Shown: piece by piece, positions 44,417 to 55,300 of the stretch
How positions within the stretch are numbered: position 1 is the stretch's first letter
Layout: every line of letters starts with the position of its first letter
Source of the DNA: Thermoplasmata archaeon
Lineage (GTDB): Archaea > Thermoplasmatota > Thermoplasmata > Thermoplasmatales > Thermoplasmataceae
Direction of reading: 5' to 3'
NCBI GenBank assembly: GCA_021797735.1
Contig: JAJZZE010000024.1
Location: forward strand, 62,001-126,000
Length of the DNA stretch: 64,000 bases
The notes under the pieces: model-generated
Seen by the model: the letters and a program-made list of their open reading frames with translations, nothing else
Database searches by the model: none
What the model was told of the DNA's origin: nothing
Position numbers and translations under genes: made by a program

Positions 44417-47119
44417 TTACTCTATTTTTATTAGTGGCCTTCCGGGCCATGGATTTTTCTGTAATATATCACTGCATTTTGTTATGTTTACCCTCATGCT
44501 TAATGATTTTTCTATAAATTCTTTATTTGCATTTAATATATTATATTCATCGAGAAAATTACTATCTATCTTATTTTTGTTTTTCATATAGTCCTTAATC
44601 ATGATATTATATTGTTTATTTAGTGTTTTATTATTAAAAGTTTCAATGAAAATTTTCTGTTTATCACCGTAAACCGTTAAATTAATATTATTACCATTAT
44701 TTTTTATGATTTTTAGTATTTCCCTTATATCATTTACAACCCTACCAAGGTATTCCTCTGATCTCAGTATGTTATAATCTATTTTATTATCTATGTTAAA
44801 ATCTAAACATTCTGCGCTCACAAAGCTATTTTTAACATATTTATGCCATAGTTCTTCACAGGAATATGGCATAACCGGAGATAATGCAATTAACCAGTCA
44901 TGCATCACAATTTTTAATGCGGTGTTTATATTTCCTCCCCTGTTTTCAACATATTTTAAATCGTTTAAAACATTGTAAAATATTGATATGTAGGCATCTC
45001 TTATATTCATGGATTCCATATATCTAAAATAATCTTTTAAATTCTTATAAAATGATGAATAAAACCATTTATAAATCGAGTTATTAATATCCTCATTACT
45101 GTCTGAATAATTTTCAAATGTGTTTAAAAATGATGATTGCTTTTTTATTATTGATGCTAAATCGCGCTCATTCCAGTCCAGTAGGGAGGATATATCAGCA
45201 CCAACCGCAATAAATAACCTGTAAATATCTGCACTGTATTTTTTAACCGTTTCAAGTAATGATATTACGTTTCCCTTACTTTTTGAAATCTTCGCACCAT
45301 TTGAGATCACTAAACCGGAAATCATTAAACCACCGGGTAAATACTTGCCGGAAAATATTGCTGCATGATTCATTATATAAAATGATAGGTGATTTGAAAT
45401 ATGCGGTGGTGCTGTTATTCTTAAATCATTGCCGTACCAGTATTCGAATTCATTCTTTGCCTTTATCATATTTTCCATTGTATAATTATCATATTTATTC
45501 CTTAAATCCTTATCCAGGAATATGTGGTCTAAAATATCACCATCTATGCCGTTTAAATGGTTATATATATTATATAACTCATTTCTGTTTGTGTATACAA
45601 CCATATATATTGTTGAATCTGATAATGATTCTATAATCCATCTCTCATCGAATGGTAGTTTAGTACCTATGCCCCTTTTTCTTGCGGCAGGTCTTTCCCT
45701 TAACCAGTCTATTGCATCATTCATTGCCTTTCTATATAATTCAGGGTAGAATCTCATTGAATTTATTAAATCGTGTGATTTCTCCTTTAACCATTTCTGT
45801 GAATAGTCAATAAACCACTGATCCTTTAGTATTGCAACTATGACCTTTGAACCTGACCTCGTTACCGCTTTCCTTGTTGTTTCATAAAATATTACTGCAT
45901 TATTACTTTCCAGTAAATCAGTTTTTATTAATTCCCTGGCATTTTGAACACTTAAATCTGAATATTTTTCCGAATTAATTAATGTCCCATTATAAAATTC
46001 TTCCTTATATAATTCCTGTGTTGCTTCCTTTAATTTCGAATCGTTATTGAATAAATCATATTTTTTTACCAGTGATTTAACACTTATGTCGTTGGTTTTA
46101 ACAACCTTTTTTATTTCACCGTTTATATTATTATTTTTAAAGTATATATAATCGAATATTGAATGGCCTGGAACTGAATAAACTATACCGGTCCCGTTAT
46201 CGGGATCAACAAATGATGCCTTTATTACACTTACATAAATATCATAGAGAGGAACCTTAAACTGTTCATGTAATATATCATCATTATTTATATCTGAAAT
46301 TAATTTCACATCCTCATGCTGTAATGAGAACTTGATATAACCATCATATGACATTGCGTATTTATTGTTTTTATAACCAATTAAAACATATCTTGATTCC
46401 GGGTTTATCCATAAATTTGTAACACCGAATAATGTTTCGGGCCTCAATGATGCTGCTATTAAGTCATAGTTTCTGCCCCTGAATATTACACCTGTAAATT
46501 CTTCAACTGTTACCTTATCAGTATCTCCATCCTTTATATCGTCTTCCCCCACCGCATTTTCATCATTTATACTATACAGTATTGGGTATTCACCCTTTTT
46601 TAAGAGCCCAAGCGACTCTAATTTTCTGAACTGCCATTTAACAACCTCCTGGTAAAATTTATCTGCAGATGTAAAGTTCCTTGTCCAGTCTATTGAATAA
46701 CCTAAATTTTTAAAATCCTTGATTATAACCCTTGAAAAATAATTAGCTATATTTTCAGGTTCCCTGAAGTTATCTATTATTTTCTCTATATTTTCGGATT
46801 TTTCATATTCCGATAAATAACTCCTGTATAATTTTACAGTATCGACATCATTATTTCTCAACCTCTCAGAAAATGCCAGTATGGGTGTACCACTTTCATG
46901 AAAACCCATGGGGAATAAAACATTATAACCCCTTAACCTTTTGTATCTCGCTATGATATCCCCAAGGGTATATGTCCTGCCATGACCTACGTGTAGTGAA
47001 CCATTAGTATATGGCCATGGAACAGTCACAAAGAATTTTTTTCTATTCTTATCTGCTTCCGGCTCAAATACATGATTTTCATACCATAATTTGCTCCATT
47101 TTTCCTCTATCTCACTCAT
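44417..47119 (-). CDS. leuS: Leucyl-tRNA synthetase
   Basis: 900 residues, archaeal class I LeuRS. The N-terminal PWPYTNGSLHVGHGRTYTLGD contains the HIGH motif (HVGH); KISKSKGNVISLLE is the KMSKS loop; an editing (CP1) domain lies between with TRSGSKVIVAILKDQWFIDYS beyond it. Charging of tRNA-Leu, including the CAG isoacceptor at 335, is its role. It starts 1 nt after the arginine decarboxylase stop, so they share a transcript. Confidence 0.97.
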   Translation of the reverse strand: MSEIEEKWSKLWYENHVFEPEADKNRKKFFVTVPWPYTNGSLHVGHGRTYTLGDIIARYKRLRGYNVLFPMGFHESGTPILAFSERLRNNDVDTVKLYRSYLSEYEKSENIEKIIDNFREPENIANYFSRVIIKDFKNLGYSIDWTRNFTSADKFYQEVVKWQFRKLESLGLLKKGEYPILYSINDENAVGEDDIKDGDTDKVTVEEFTGVIFRGRNYDLIAASLRPETLFGVTNLWINPESRYVLIGYKNNKYAMSYDGYIKFSLQHEDVKLISDINNDDILHEQFKVPLYDIYVSVIKASFVDPDNGTGIVYSVPGHSIFDYIYFKNNNINGEIKKVVKTNDISVKSLVKKYDLFNNDSKLKEATQELYKEEFYNGTLINSEKYSDLSVQNARELIKTDLLESNNAVIFYETTRKAVTRSGSKVIVAILKDQWFIDYSQKWLKEKSHDLINSMRFYPELYRKAMNDAIDWLRERPAARKRGIGTKLPFDERWIIESLSDSTIYMVVYTNRNELYNIYNHLNGIDGDILDHIFLDKDLRNKYDNYTMENMIKAKNEFEYWYGNDLRITAPPHISNHLSFYIMNHAAIFSGKYLPGGLMISGLVISNGAKISKSKGNVISLLETVKKYSADIYRLFIAVGADISSLLDWNERDLASIIKKQSSFLNTFENYSDSNEDINNSIYKWFYSSFYKNLKDYFRYMESMNIRDAYISIFYNVLNDLKYVENRGGNINTALKIVMHDWLIALSPVMPYSCEELWHKYVKNSFVSAECLDFNIDNKIDYNILRSEEYLGRVVNDIREILKIIKNNGNNINLTVYGDKQKIFIETFNNKTLNKQYNIMIKDYMKNKNKIDSNFLDEYNILNANKEFIEKSLSMRVNITKCSDILQKNPWPGRPLIKIE

Positions 47120-47120
47120 T

Positions 47121-47660
47121 TTACACCACTAATACTGCGGCAGCTATAACAGTAGCCCATTCATCTGGTTTTAAAACAACAGTTGTTGCCGCTATATTCT
47201 TTGTAGTTAATATCTTATCGCCCAGAACATATTCCTTTTTATTATCGTCCCATTTCAAACTATCATCCAGGCCCATTGTGCTTGCCAGCATTTCCGCCGC
47301 CAGTTTCTCTGCGAAATAACCGGAATCATTCTCTGTCTGGCCGAATGAATGATGTTCACTTAAATATCCCCATTTATCACTGTCGGATGGCACTGCAACA
47401 CCTATCGCCGATGAAATCATCCTGTTTAACTCATTTGATGAATTCCTTGCCAGCACTGTAAACAGTATCTGGCCATATGATAGCAATTTAATGCCCTCTG
47501 ATTTATCAACTATCTCCGCATGTGGGGGTACTATAGAGCTCACACTCACCAGGTTATAGGGGGCTATATCAGCATCCCGCAATGCATTTTCAAAGGATTG
47601 CAATTGTGTTTCACCCCTGCCAATTCCTCTGGTGAAGAATATCTTTTTAGGTAATAACAT
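47121..47660 (-). CDS. pdaD: Pyruvoyl-dependent arginine decarboxylase
   Basis: 179 residues with the PvlArgDC pattern: [20 protein letters not shown], the self-cleavage site [12 protein letters not shown] (Ser-Ser bond, pyruvoyl formed on the second Ser), and [19 protein letters not shown]. It produces agmatine, needed for polyamines and, in archaea, for agmatidine in tRNA-Ile2. Co-transcribed with leuS. Length is normal, and the processing site is intact. Confidence 0.94.
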   Translation of the reverse strand: MLLPKKIFFTRGIGRGETQLQSFENALRDADIAPYNLVSVSSIVPPHAEIVDKSEGIKLLSYGQILFTVLARNSSNELNRMISSAIGVAVPSDSDKWGYLSEHHSFGQTENDSGYFAEKLAAEMLASTMGLDDSLKWDDNKKEYVLGDKILTTKNIAATTVVLKPDEWATVIAAAVLVV

Positions 47661-47738
47661 GAGAGGTATATTATTAATTATTTAAAATATTTATTGAAAT
47701 TAATTATTATCCGCTAATTTTAATATTAAATGGATATA

Positions 47739-47912
47739 TTATTGTACAGATTTTATTTTTGCAGGTATTGAGGAGACCTGGGATACACCTGCCATTCCTG
47801 TAAATGCATACTCATATCCCGGTTTCTTTGCGGGTGAGGTACCTTTACAGATTAACTCCTCAACACTTCTGGGTTCTATTACACTGGCCTTCCTGTATTC
47901 GGTCCTTTCCAT
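47739..47912 (-). CDS. Possible short ORF of 57 residues, or gene remnant
   Basis: A minus-strand frame below the track cutoff: MERTEYRKASVIEPRSVEEL followed by CKGTSPAKKPGYEY, then a serine/valine-rich end. Codon choice (AGG, GGT, ATA, GAG) is like real genes here and it lies in a 500-bp gap with nothing else. A TAG sits in frame just upstream, so it could be the tail of a dead gene. No family recognised. Confidence 0.35.
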   Translation of the reverse strand: MERTEYRKASVIEPRSVEELICKGTSPAKKPGYEYAFTGMAGVSQVSSIPAKIKSVQ

Positions 47913-48107
47913 ACATCCTTTGGTCTCCAGCTATTTTTGTGACTTTTCTAATATTACTTCTGTAACATTATGGTAGTCATCATAAAATAAATTCCGGCCA
48001 TTATTGAAAACAGGGAAATCAGAAATAACATGTCCACCAGAAACGGTGACTGATATAGAGGATATACATAAGTCTATCCTGGGCAATAAAATTCCGTCCC
48101 AGTATAA

Positions 48108-48159
48108 TGTCTTCTACAAAAGACAATATTTAAATATTTATGTCTTCTATATAAGACAT
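48108..48159. promoter_or_regulatory. Two matched palindromes before the AAA/DUF4143 gene
   Basis: TGTCTT-CTACAA-AAGACA (48108-48125) and ATGTCTT-CTATAT-AAGACAT (48140-48159) share the half-site TGTCTT and 6-bp spacer. Their centres are 33 bp apart, close to three helical turns, with TATTTAAATATTTA (TATA-like) between them; the second ends one base before the ATG. This is a strong candidate for a tandem repressor operator covering the promoter. Confidence 0.6.
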
Positions 48160-48160
48160 T

Positions 48161-49480
48161 ATGAAAGAAGAATTCCGGTATGTGATAAGCGAATGGCTTT
48201 CCAGAGATCTGCCAGAAACGGTAGAAAGAGATGTACGGGTAAACCTAAATGCCGATAAAATTATAGCTATAGCCGGTGTGAGGCGTACGGGCAAGACTTA
48301 CCTGCTCCTTGATATAATAAAAAGGCTGACCAGGACACACATCCCTAGAAAGAATACCCTTTACATAAATTTCGATGATGACAGGCTGGTAAACCCGGCA
48401 AGCGGCGACCTTGATGATATGCTCGATGTTTACATGGAACTTGCAGCTCCTGAGAAGAATAATATTATTTTTCTATTCCTGGATGAAATACAAAACGTGA
48501 ATAACTGGGAACTGTGGATCAGAAGAATGTATGATTCAAAGAAATACAGGATATTCATAACCGGATCCAGTTCTAAACTTCTGAGTAGAGAGATTGCCAC
48601 ATCATTGGCTGGAAGGAACATAACATACGTACTATACCCATTTTCATTTAGAGAGTTTCTGGTAGCGAAAGGAGTAAAAATGGGCAAGAGTCTACTCTAT
48701 GGCGAGGAACGCCATAGAATTAACGCCCTGGCAAGGGAATATATAATAAATGGTGGATTTCCAGAGATTGCCTTTGAAGAGGAGAGGGAAACAAGGAGGA
48801 GAATCATAAGTGCCTATTATGATGCAATACTATATAGGGATATAGTAAGCAGGTATAGAATAGAAGATGTAAATAAGCTGGAGATGGTCTTCAGATATGC
48901 AATAAATACATATAGCGGTAGTTTTAGTACCGTAAAACTCCATAATTATTTCAATAGTCAAAATATTAAAATAAGCAGACAGACTATAAACAATTTCATC
49001 AAATTCGGCGAACAGACCTTTCTCTTCTACCAGCTCATGCAGTTCTTCAAAGGCTTCAAGAGGTCAAACCAATCCAGAAAGAAGCTGTATATTGTGGATA
49101 GCGGTATAATAGGTCTGCTGATATCAAATGTCGAGTACGGGAAATTACTGGAAAACTCTGTCTTTGTTGAACTTCTTCGAATGAAGGAACGAAATCCCTC
49201 CATCGAAATAAATTATCTAAGCGATAAGTATGGAGAAGTAGACTTCGTAATATCAGAGGGTGGATCCATAACAGAGTTGCTGCAGGTTACCTATGAACTT
49301 AACCGTGATAATATGGAGAGAGAACTGCGCCCTCTGCTGAGTGCAACACAGCGCCTTAAGCCTAAACGAAGCATACTCATAACCTTCAATGCGGTAGACA
49401 AAACCATGATAGTGGAAAAGGAGATAGAAACGTTGACATTCACGCAATGGGCACTTAGAACCTATGTGGTAGAATCCTAA
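48161..49480 (+). CDS. AAA ATPase with DUF4143 domain
   Basis: 439 residues. An AAA_14-type ATPase comes first: Walker A GVRRTGKTYLLLD near residue 40, strand NTLYINFDDDRL, Walker B IIFLFLDEIQNVNNW, and RIFITGSSSKLLSREI. The DUF4143 domain follows with YSGSFSTVKLHNYF and a restriction-like-fold end NYLSDKYGEVDFVI. These ATPases are common in archaea, often in multiple copies, with unknown function. GC is higher than in flanking genes, so it may be acquired. Two palindromes precede the start. Confidence 0.88.
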   Translation: MKEEFRYVISEWLSRDLPETVERDVRVNLNADKIIAIAGVRRTGKTYLLLDIIKRLTRTHIPRKNTLYINFDDDRLVNPASGDLDDMLDVYMELAAPEKNNIIFLFLDEIQNVNNWELWIRRMYDSKKYRIFITGSSSKLLSREIATSLAGRNITYVLYPFSFREFLVAKGVKMGKSLLYGEERHRINALAREYIINGGFPEIAFEEERETRRRIISAYYDAILYRDIVSRYRIEDVNKLEMVFRYAINTYSGSFSTVKLHNYFNSQNIKISRQTINNFIKFGEQTFLFYQLMQFFKGFKRSNQSRKKLYIVDSGIIGLLISNVEYGKLLENSVFVELLRMKERNPSIEINYLSDKYGEVDFVISEGGSITELLQVTYELNRDNMERELRPLLSATQRLKPKRSILITFNAVDKTMIVEKEIETLTFTQWALRTYVVES

Positions 49481-49583
49481 CCTGTAGAATAAGAACCACA
49501 CTTGAAGAGCATTATTCTATCTTCTTACATGCCGTGAAAATGTAAACAATGGCATCGGGATTTTAACATGCACTGAGAATAAA

Positions 49584-50054
49584 TCAATGTATTTCTTCAA
49601 GATACTGCATAAGAGCCCTGTTATATTCAGGCAATAGTCCCTGATTTCCGGATAGGATGAAACCTAGGGCTGTTCTAAGGGACTTTCTGATTTCTCCGGA
49701 TCTGAATAATGCAATGCAGAGAAATATTAGGGCGGCAGGATCCTCTGTTTCCTTTTGCACTCTATCCAGGGTGGATATGGCACTTTCATTGTCACCTGTA
49801 ACACTGAGTGAACTCCCTAACTGAATTTCAGTTTGAACTTTAAGTTTCCCTGAAATTCCTAACGATAAAGCCTGTTGATATAGAGGTATTGCTTCGGCTT
49901 CCTTTCCCAGAAAATCTAAGGCATTTGCATATTCGAAGAAATAAATTGGGTTCTCTCTGTAATCATCAAAAACCTCCTGAAATGTCCTTATCAGTTTTTC
50001 AGGATCGCCCGTGTATTTCCAGGCATTTTCTATAATACTATTTAGATCATTCAT
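49584..50054 (-). CDS. TPR-domain protein
   Basis: 156 residues with three to four tetratricopeptide repeats: YFFEYANALDFLGKEAEAIPLYQ, LGSSLSVTGDNESAISTLDR, LIFLCIALFRSGEIRKSLRTA. The whole protein resembles the TPR_5 class of small soluble proteins in bacteria. It probably binds a partner protein; none is suggested by position. Higher GC than its neighbours points to transfer from bacteria. Confidence 0.8.
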   Translation of the reverse strand: MNDLNSIIENAWKYTGDPEKLIRTFQEVFDDYRENPIYFFEYANALDFLGKEAEAIPLYQQALSLGISGKLKVQTEIQLGSSLSVTGDNESAISTLDRVQKETEDPAALIFLCIALFRSGEIRKSLRTALGFILSGNQGLLPEYNRALMQYLEEIH

Positions 50055-50324
50055 ATAACCATCATATTATTAGAAGTAGATATTTATAGTTTCAGTCTTA
50101 AACAGTTTTATTTATTTCGGCTCCTGCAGGAGAACCGTGTACATCGAATTATGGATTGAGTGAGCTCAACTGCTGTTTTAAACGGGTATTAATTATCTCA
50201 CACTAACGCTCATACACATTATTTCTATACACGGCTTTTAAGATTATTATTCTAACAGATTCATGCTTAATATCAAGAATTACTCCCTGTATTCCATCAG
50301 AGACCATGGTCCTTTTTCAGTTGT

Positions 50325-50465
50325 TCATGGTGTGATGAATTTGCCGGATTCAATTTCGTTGCGTGACTCTTCAATTTCTGCTCTTGTCTCTTCATTAAGC
50401 TCACTAATGTCCTCAATCGTTCCCTCTATTACCTCTTCATGGGTCTCTCTGTGAGGAGGATTCAT
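50325..50465 (-). CDS. Possible small antitoxin-like ORF
   Basis: 46 residues from the internal ATG MNPPHRETHEEVIEGT, ending SRNEIESGKFITP. The acidic helix followed by 'eieSGkf.t' resembles the C-terminus of small archaeal antitoxins. The track's longer start (50597) adds a stretch that looks noncoding. No toxin gene follows. The rest of the gap 50055-50642 shows nothing I can name. Confidence 0.25.
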   Translation of the reverse strand: MNPPHRETHEEVIEGTIEDISELNEETRAEIEESRNEIESGKFITP

Positions 50466-50642
50466 GAACTGCGGGGTCTTTTTTGTTTCTTCCCTTATTC
50501 GAATTGCTGAAATAGTTATAGTTGTATATAGTGAATAATAGGATGAAGTTTTAATTTTACATGCTTTTATTTCCAGTCCCGGAAAAGTAGATTCCACTGG
50601 TGAAAAACGATGATTTAAATATAGTAAATATAATAATCTACC

Positions 50643-50999
50643 ATGATAGACGACATATATAAAAAGTGGGAAGCCAGTAATTTAAATGACGACGATTTTA
50701 AATATGACTTTATGGATCTGCCATCATTTATAGAAAAGTTATACGATGAAATGAAAATAGATATAATAAAAGATCTGCAACCATATAAGGCATATTTCGG
50801 TATTTTAAAGATTAATAATTTTATTAATTCAATTTTAATTAAGAGACCTGATTTAATTTCAATGCTGTCTGACTGGTTCGAAAAAGAGAAAAATGTTATA
50901 GATAAAATAGCGGGAAAAATTGGTGTCCTGTATTTTTCAGTATCAATAGGAATCCCTGGTGGCATAAGCATATCAATGACATTTCAACCACATCTGTAA
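50643..50999 (+). CDS. Hypothetical protein
   Basis: 118 residues, acidic and helical in the first two-thirds (SFIEKLYDEMKIDIIKDLQPY), ending in a beta-rich hydrophobic segment (VLYFSVSIGIPGGISISM). No family recognised. A TATA-like GATTTAAATATAGT lies 25-35 nt upstream of the start, supporting a genuine gene. It is followed 50 nt later by an MFS transporter on the same strand. Confidence 0.6.
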   Translation: MIDDIYKKWEASNLNDDDFKYDFMDLPSFIEKLYDEMKIDIIKDLQPYKAYFGILKINNFINSILIKRPDLISMLSDWFEKEKNVIDKIAGKIGVLYFSVSIGIPGGISISMTFQPHL

Positions 51000-51049
51000 T
51001 TGTTTTAAAGGATATGTTAAAATATTTATATACATTAAACTACAGATAA

Positions 51050-52306
51050 ATGGACAATAGAAAGCTTATAGCATTAAGATCCCTGGTAATTGCAGTGGGT
51101 GCCACTGTAGCGGCATCATTTGTTGGGGTATTCGGTGTTATGATTGGTGCGACAGCGGCAGAGATGGGATGGTTGCAGTCCTCATCGAATTCCCTGAGCA
51201 ATTTGGGTCAGATCCTCTGGGGTAGAATCAGCGATAGAATAGGTAAGAGAACACCGTTTCTTGTTGCCGGGAGCATTATACTTGCAGTTCTATGGTTTAT
51301 GCTTCCCTATTCAAAAACACCTGTTAATTTAATAATTTTATATGCATTAATATCGGTATTTTCTGCAATGATAACTGTTAACTGGTTTTCTTTTATAGCG
51401 GATAATATTATATCTGAAAGGGGCAAATTTTTAACAGTTATAAATAATATAGCATCTGCTGGAACAGTAATATCCTTAATAGCAATGATATTTATCCTGA
51501 ATAAAAATAAAAATGAAGTTATGATACCATTTACAGCAGCCTCGGCTTCGTATATTGTTTCTGCTATAACCGTATTCAGATTAAAGGAATCAAAAAGTAA
51601 AACCGTTATGTCCGGAAATCTGTATAAAACATTAAAAAATTTGAAAAATAACAGTATATTTTATAAATATTTCAGGGCAACGAACATTCAATCATTTTTC
51701 TGGTCAATGGCATGGCCAATGTTCCCTATAACAATAGTTTCAATAATGCATTTTTCGCTGGATATTGTGGCATTATTAACGGTATCATCAACACTAACAA
51801 TGTTACTAACACAGTATATCATAGGTAAATTTATAGACAGGGTTAACAGGGTGCCGTTAATATTTTTAAATAGAATAATGCTCAGTGGCATACCTTTAAT
51901 GTATGCATTTTTTAATGTGTTGCCATTATTTATTATACTTGAAATTTATAGTGGCTTTATCGGTTCGATTCAGAATACTATCACAACGTCATACACCCTG
52001 GATATTGTACCACAGAATAATAAGGCAGAGTATATATCTATACTGAATGGTTTCAATGGCATGGTCTATTTCTTCGGTGCACTTTCGGGTGGGTATATAC
52101 TGACCTTATTTTTATCCTTTGAACCATTAAGGTTTGCCTTAATGTTATCATATCTAATAGTTTTTTCGGGCAGATTTGTATCGGCTTTTCTTTTCAGGGG
52201 TTTAAAAGAAGTAAACACGGGTGGAAGAAACAACAGTGCTCTATCAATACTGTTTAAACCAAAGGGTGCAGGGTCTCCTTCGGGTGTCATAATCCATCCA
52301 AGGTAA
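51050..52306 (+). CDS. Major facilitator superfamily transporter
   Basis: 418 residues with 12 predicted helices. The loop between helices 2 and 3, GQILWGRISDRIGKRTPF, is the MFS G-x-x-x-D-R-x-G-R/K motif; a degenerate repeat (GKFIDRVNRVPL) follows helix 8. Substrate unknown. The chelatase gene starts 76 nt downstream on the same strand and may be separately transcribed. Confidence 0.85.
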   Translation: MDNRKLIALRSLVIAVGATVAASFVGVFGVMIGATAAEMGWLQSSSNSLSNLGQILWGRISDRIGKRTPFLVAGSIILAVLWFMLPYSKTPVNLIILYALISVFSAMITVNWFSFIADNIISERGKFLTVINNIASAGTVISLIAMIFILNKNKNEVMIPFTAASASYIVSAITVFRLKESKSKTVMSGNLYKTLKNLKNNSIFYKYFRATNIQSFFWSMAWPMFPITIVSIMHFSLDIVALLTVSSTLTMLLTQYIIGKFIDRVNRVPLIFLNRIMLSGIPLMYAFFNVLPLFIILEIYSGFIGSIQNTITTSYTLDIVPQNNKAEYISILNGFNGMVYFFGALSGGYILTLFLSFEPLRFALMLSYLIVFSGRFVSAFLFRGLKEVNTGGRNNSALSILFKPKGAGSPSGVIIHPR

Positions 52307-52381
52307 GATATAAATTAAACTGCATAAAAATAAATTATTTTTATACACAAAAAATTATATACTAAAATTAACTTTAATTTT

Positions 52382-55300
52382 ATGAAGTTTACTGTACTCA
52401 TAGGCTGGAATGGATCTGTAATAAAATCTTTTTTAAAGGCGGGAAAAGAAACAGGTAATGAAATTAAGATAAAATATCCAAGATTAGACCCAATAGATGA
52501 TGATTTTATTGACTCTATGAAAAATTCTGATGCAGTATTCATACACCATTTTTCAGGAGAGAACATTTATAATAACATAATGGAAAATATTGAGAACATA
52601 TTAAAGAATAAGAAATATGTTATAGCCATAGACCCAATATTAAGCAAATATTCAACCGTAAATAAATTTATAGAGGAAAAGGTTTCAGATTATTATTTCT
52701 ACGGTGGCTATGAAAATATAAAAAACATGGTACTGTTCGTTCAGAGTATATTTGATAAAAATGAATATAAAGAACCTGAGGAATTACCTTTTTCCGGCAT
52801 ATATAGCTATGGCAACACAAATTTTGATAGAAAGGTTGGTATACTGTTTTATAGAACTGCATGGGTTGATAATGATACAAAAATTATAGATTACATTATT
52901 GATAAATTAAATGAGAACAATATATCGGCAATACCGGTTTTTACCAATGGTTTTGGGGATAAAGCCAGAAACATAAAAAGTGCAGAGGAATGCATAAACG
53001 AATATTTCTATTATAATAATAAAAGGGTAGATGCAATCATAAATTTATTATCGTTTTCATTGATTAAAAAGGAGGACAAATCAACGTTGTTAAATCTAAA
53101 TGTACCCGTATTCCAGGGCCTGACCTATTATTATAAGGAATATAATGAATGGATCGATTCCAGCGGACTGGATGTTGTTTCCACAATAATGAGTGCAATG
53201 TTGCCTGAAATGGACGGTACAATAGAACCGGTATTAATCGGCTTAATCAAAAAGGTAACTGAAAAAAATACCGTATACAGGGAATTGGTTCCTGTTGAAG
53301 AACAGGTAAATTATATGGTAAACCGGATAAATACCTGGATAAATTTAAAATATAAAAATAACAGCGATAAGAGAATAGCTATTATACTGCATTCTGGGTC
53401 ATCATTTAAGGATTTAGAGGCAAATATAGGAACAGCAACAGGCCTGGATACATTAAATTCTGTAACAAATATAATGAAAATATTGAGGGATAACGGATAT
53501 AATATTAATCATGTGCCTGAAAATGGAGAGGAATTAATAAAAACTATAATGGAGAGAAAGGCAATACCCGAGGGAAAATGGACAACCATAGATGAAATAA
53601 TTAACAAAAATGGTTATGTCTATAAAATGGCTTTAAATGAATATAATCAAATATTTTCTGAATTACCGGAAGATTCAAAAAAAATGATTATAAATAAATG
53701 GGGAAATATAAACGGTGAAAGGGACTATATGGTTTTAAACAATAATTTTTACATAGCAGGTATGTTATTTAACAATGTATTTATCGGAATACAGCCAAAA
53801 AGGATAACGTTTTCTGATAACGTTAATAGCATAAGGACAATACATGATTCACTGACACCTGTAACGCATTACTGGCTGTCATTTTATAAGTATATCCAGA
53901 ATATATTTAAAGCAGATGCAATAATACATGTGGGTACACATGGAACACTGGAATTTACACCTGGCAAGGGTCTGGGCTTATCACCATCGGATTTTCCTGA
54001 GATCTCAATAGGGGAGGTACCAAATTTATACTTATATTCAACCAATGTTCCCGGCGAGGGTATAATTGCAAAGAGAAGGAGCTACGCTGTCCTGCTGGAT
54101 TATATAACACCGCCTACCGAATATGATGAGGTACCTGATGATGTAAAAAAACTTGAGGATTTAATCGATGATTATGAGGAATCCGAAAAAGCAGAGAATG
54201 TTGCCAGAGAAAAAATGATAATTAAGGAAATAAAGGAGATAACAGATAAAATAGGGTTAACCATAGATTTCGATGATTATCATAAGGCCACGCATGAAAT
54301 AGAACACAGATTAAATTTATTCAAGGATTCGGTTATATCTAAAGGGCTGTATATCTATTCAAATAACATAGATGATAATGATATATCTGACTATGTTATA
54401 ACTGCAACAAGATTTGACGATTCACTATATAAGAAATACGGCAAGGAAAAAACCAGGGAGATTATAAATAACCACTTAAAGAAAAATGATGATATACCGG
54501 AAACTGAAAAGGATATTATTAAAAAACTGAAATACTCGCCTGAAAATGAGAAAATTAACCTGCTGAAGGCATTAAACGGCGAATATATTGAAGCCAGTGT
54601 ATCAGGTTCATTATCCAGGGGTAGATATGATGTTTTGCCCTCTGGAAGAAATTTCTATGCCGTAGACCCATTTAAAATACCGAGTTATTCAGCATGGCAG
54701 ATCGGTGTTATTTTAGCAAATAAATTAATTGAAAATGAATATAAAAGGGATAATAAATTCCCGGAAACAATAGGCTTTGTTTTGTGGTCCACCGATGCAT
54801 ATAGGTCGGATGGTGAACTGATTTCACAGATTTTATATACAATTGGTGTAGAACCGGTATGGCAGGAAGGCACAAAAAAAATAAGGGATGTTAGGGTAAT
54901 TCCACTGGATATCCTGAAAAGGCCAAGAATAGATGTTGTTATTGAATCAAGTGGCATAGTAAGGGATAATTTATTCAATATAATAGAATTAATAGATATG
55001 GCTATAAAAAAGGTTGCTGCACTAAATGAGGATGAGGATTCAAACTATATAATAAAGCATTACAGAAAGTATAATCACCTCGATAGAATATTTTCCTCTA
55101 AACCGGGGTCATATGGTTCCGGAGTAAGCAATGCCGTGGAATCATCAAAATGGAAAACAGAGAATGACCTGGCCGATGTTTTTATAGAATGGATGGGGTA
55201 CTCCTACGGTAATAACAATTTCGGGAAAGGAGCCAGAAATGAACTGCTATCGATATCAAAAAATATAGAAACAATAGTGCATAAACGTGAAATCGATGAG

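Noticed and set aside
48025-48045. CCACCAGAAACGGTGA resembling CCACTAGAAACGGTGA at 31740
   Set aside because: The match is limited to about 16 bases without shared flanks or structure; taken as coincidence.
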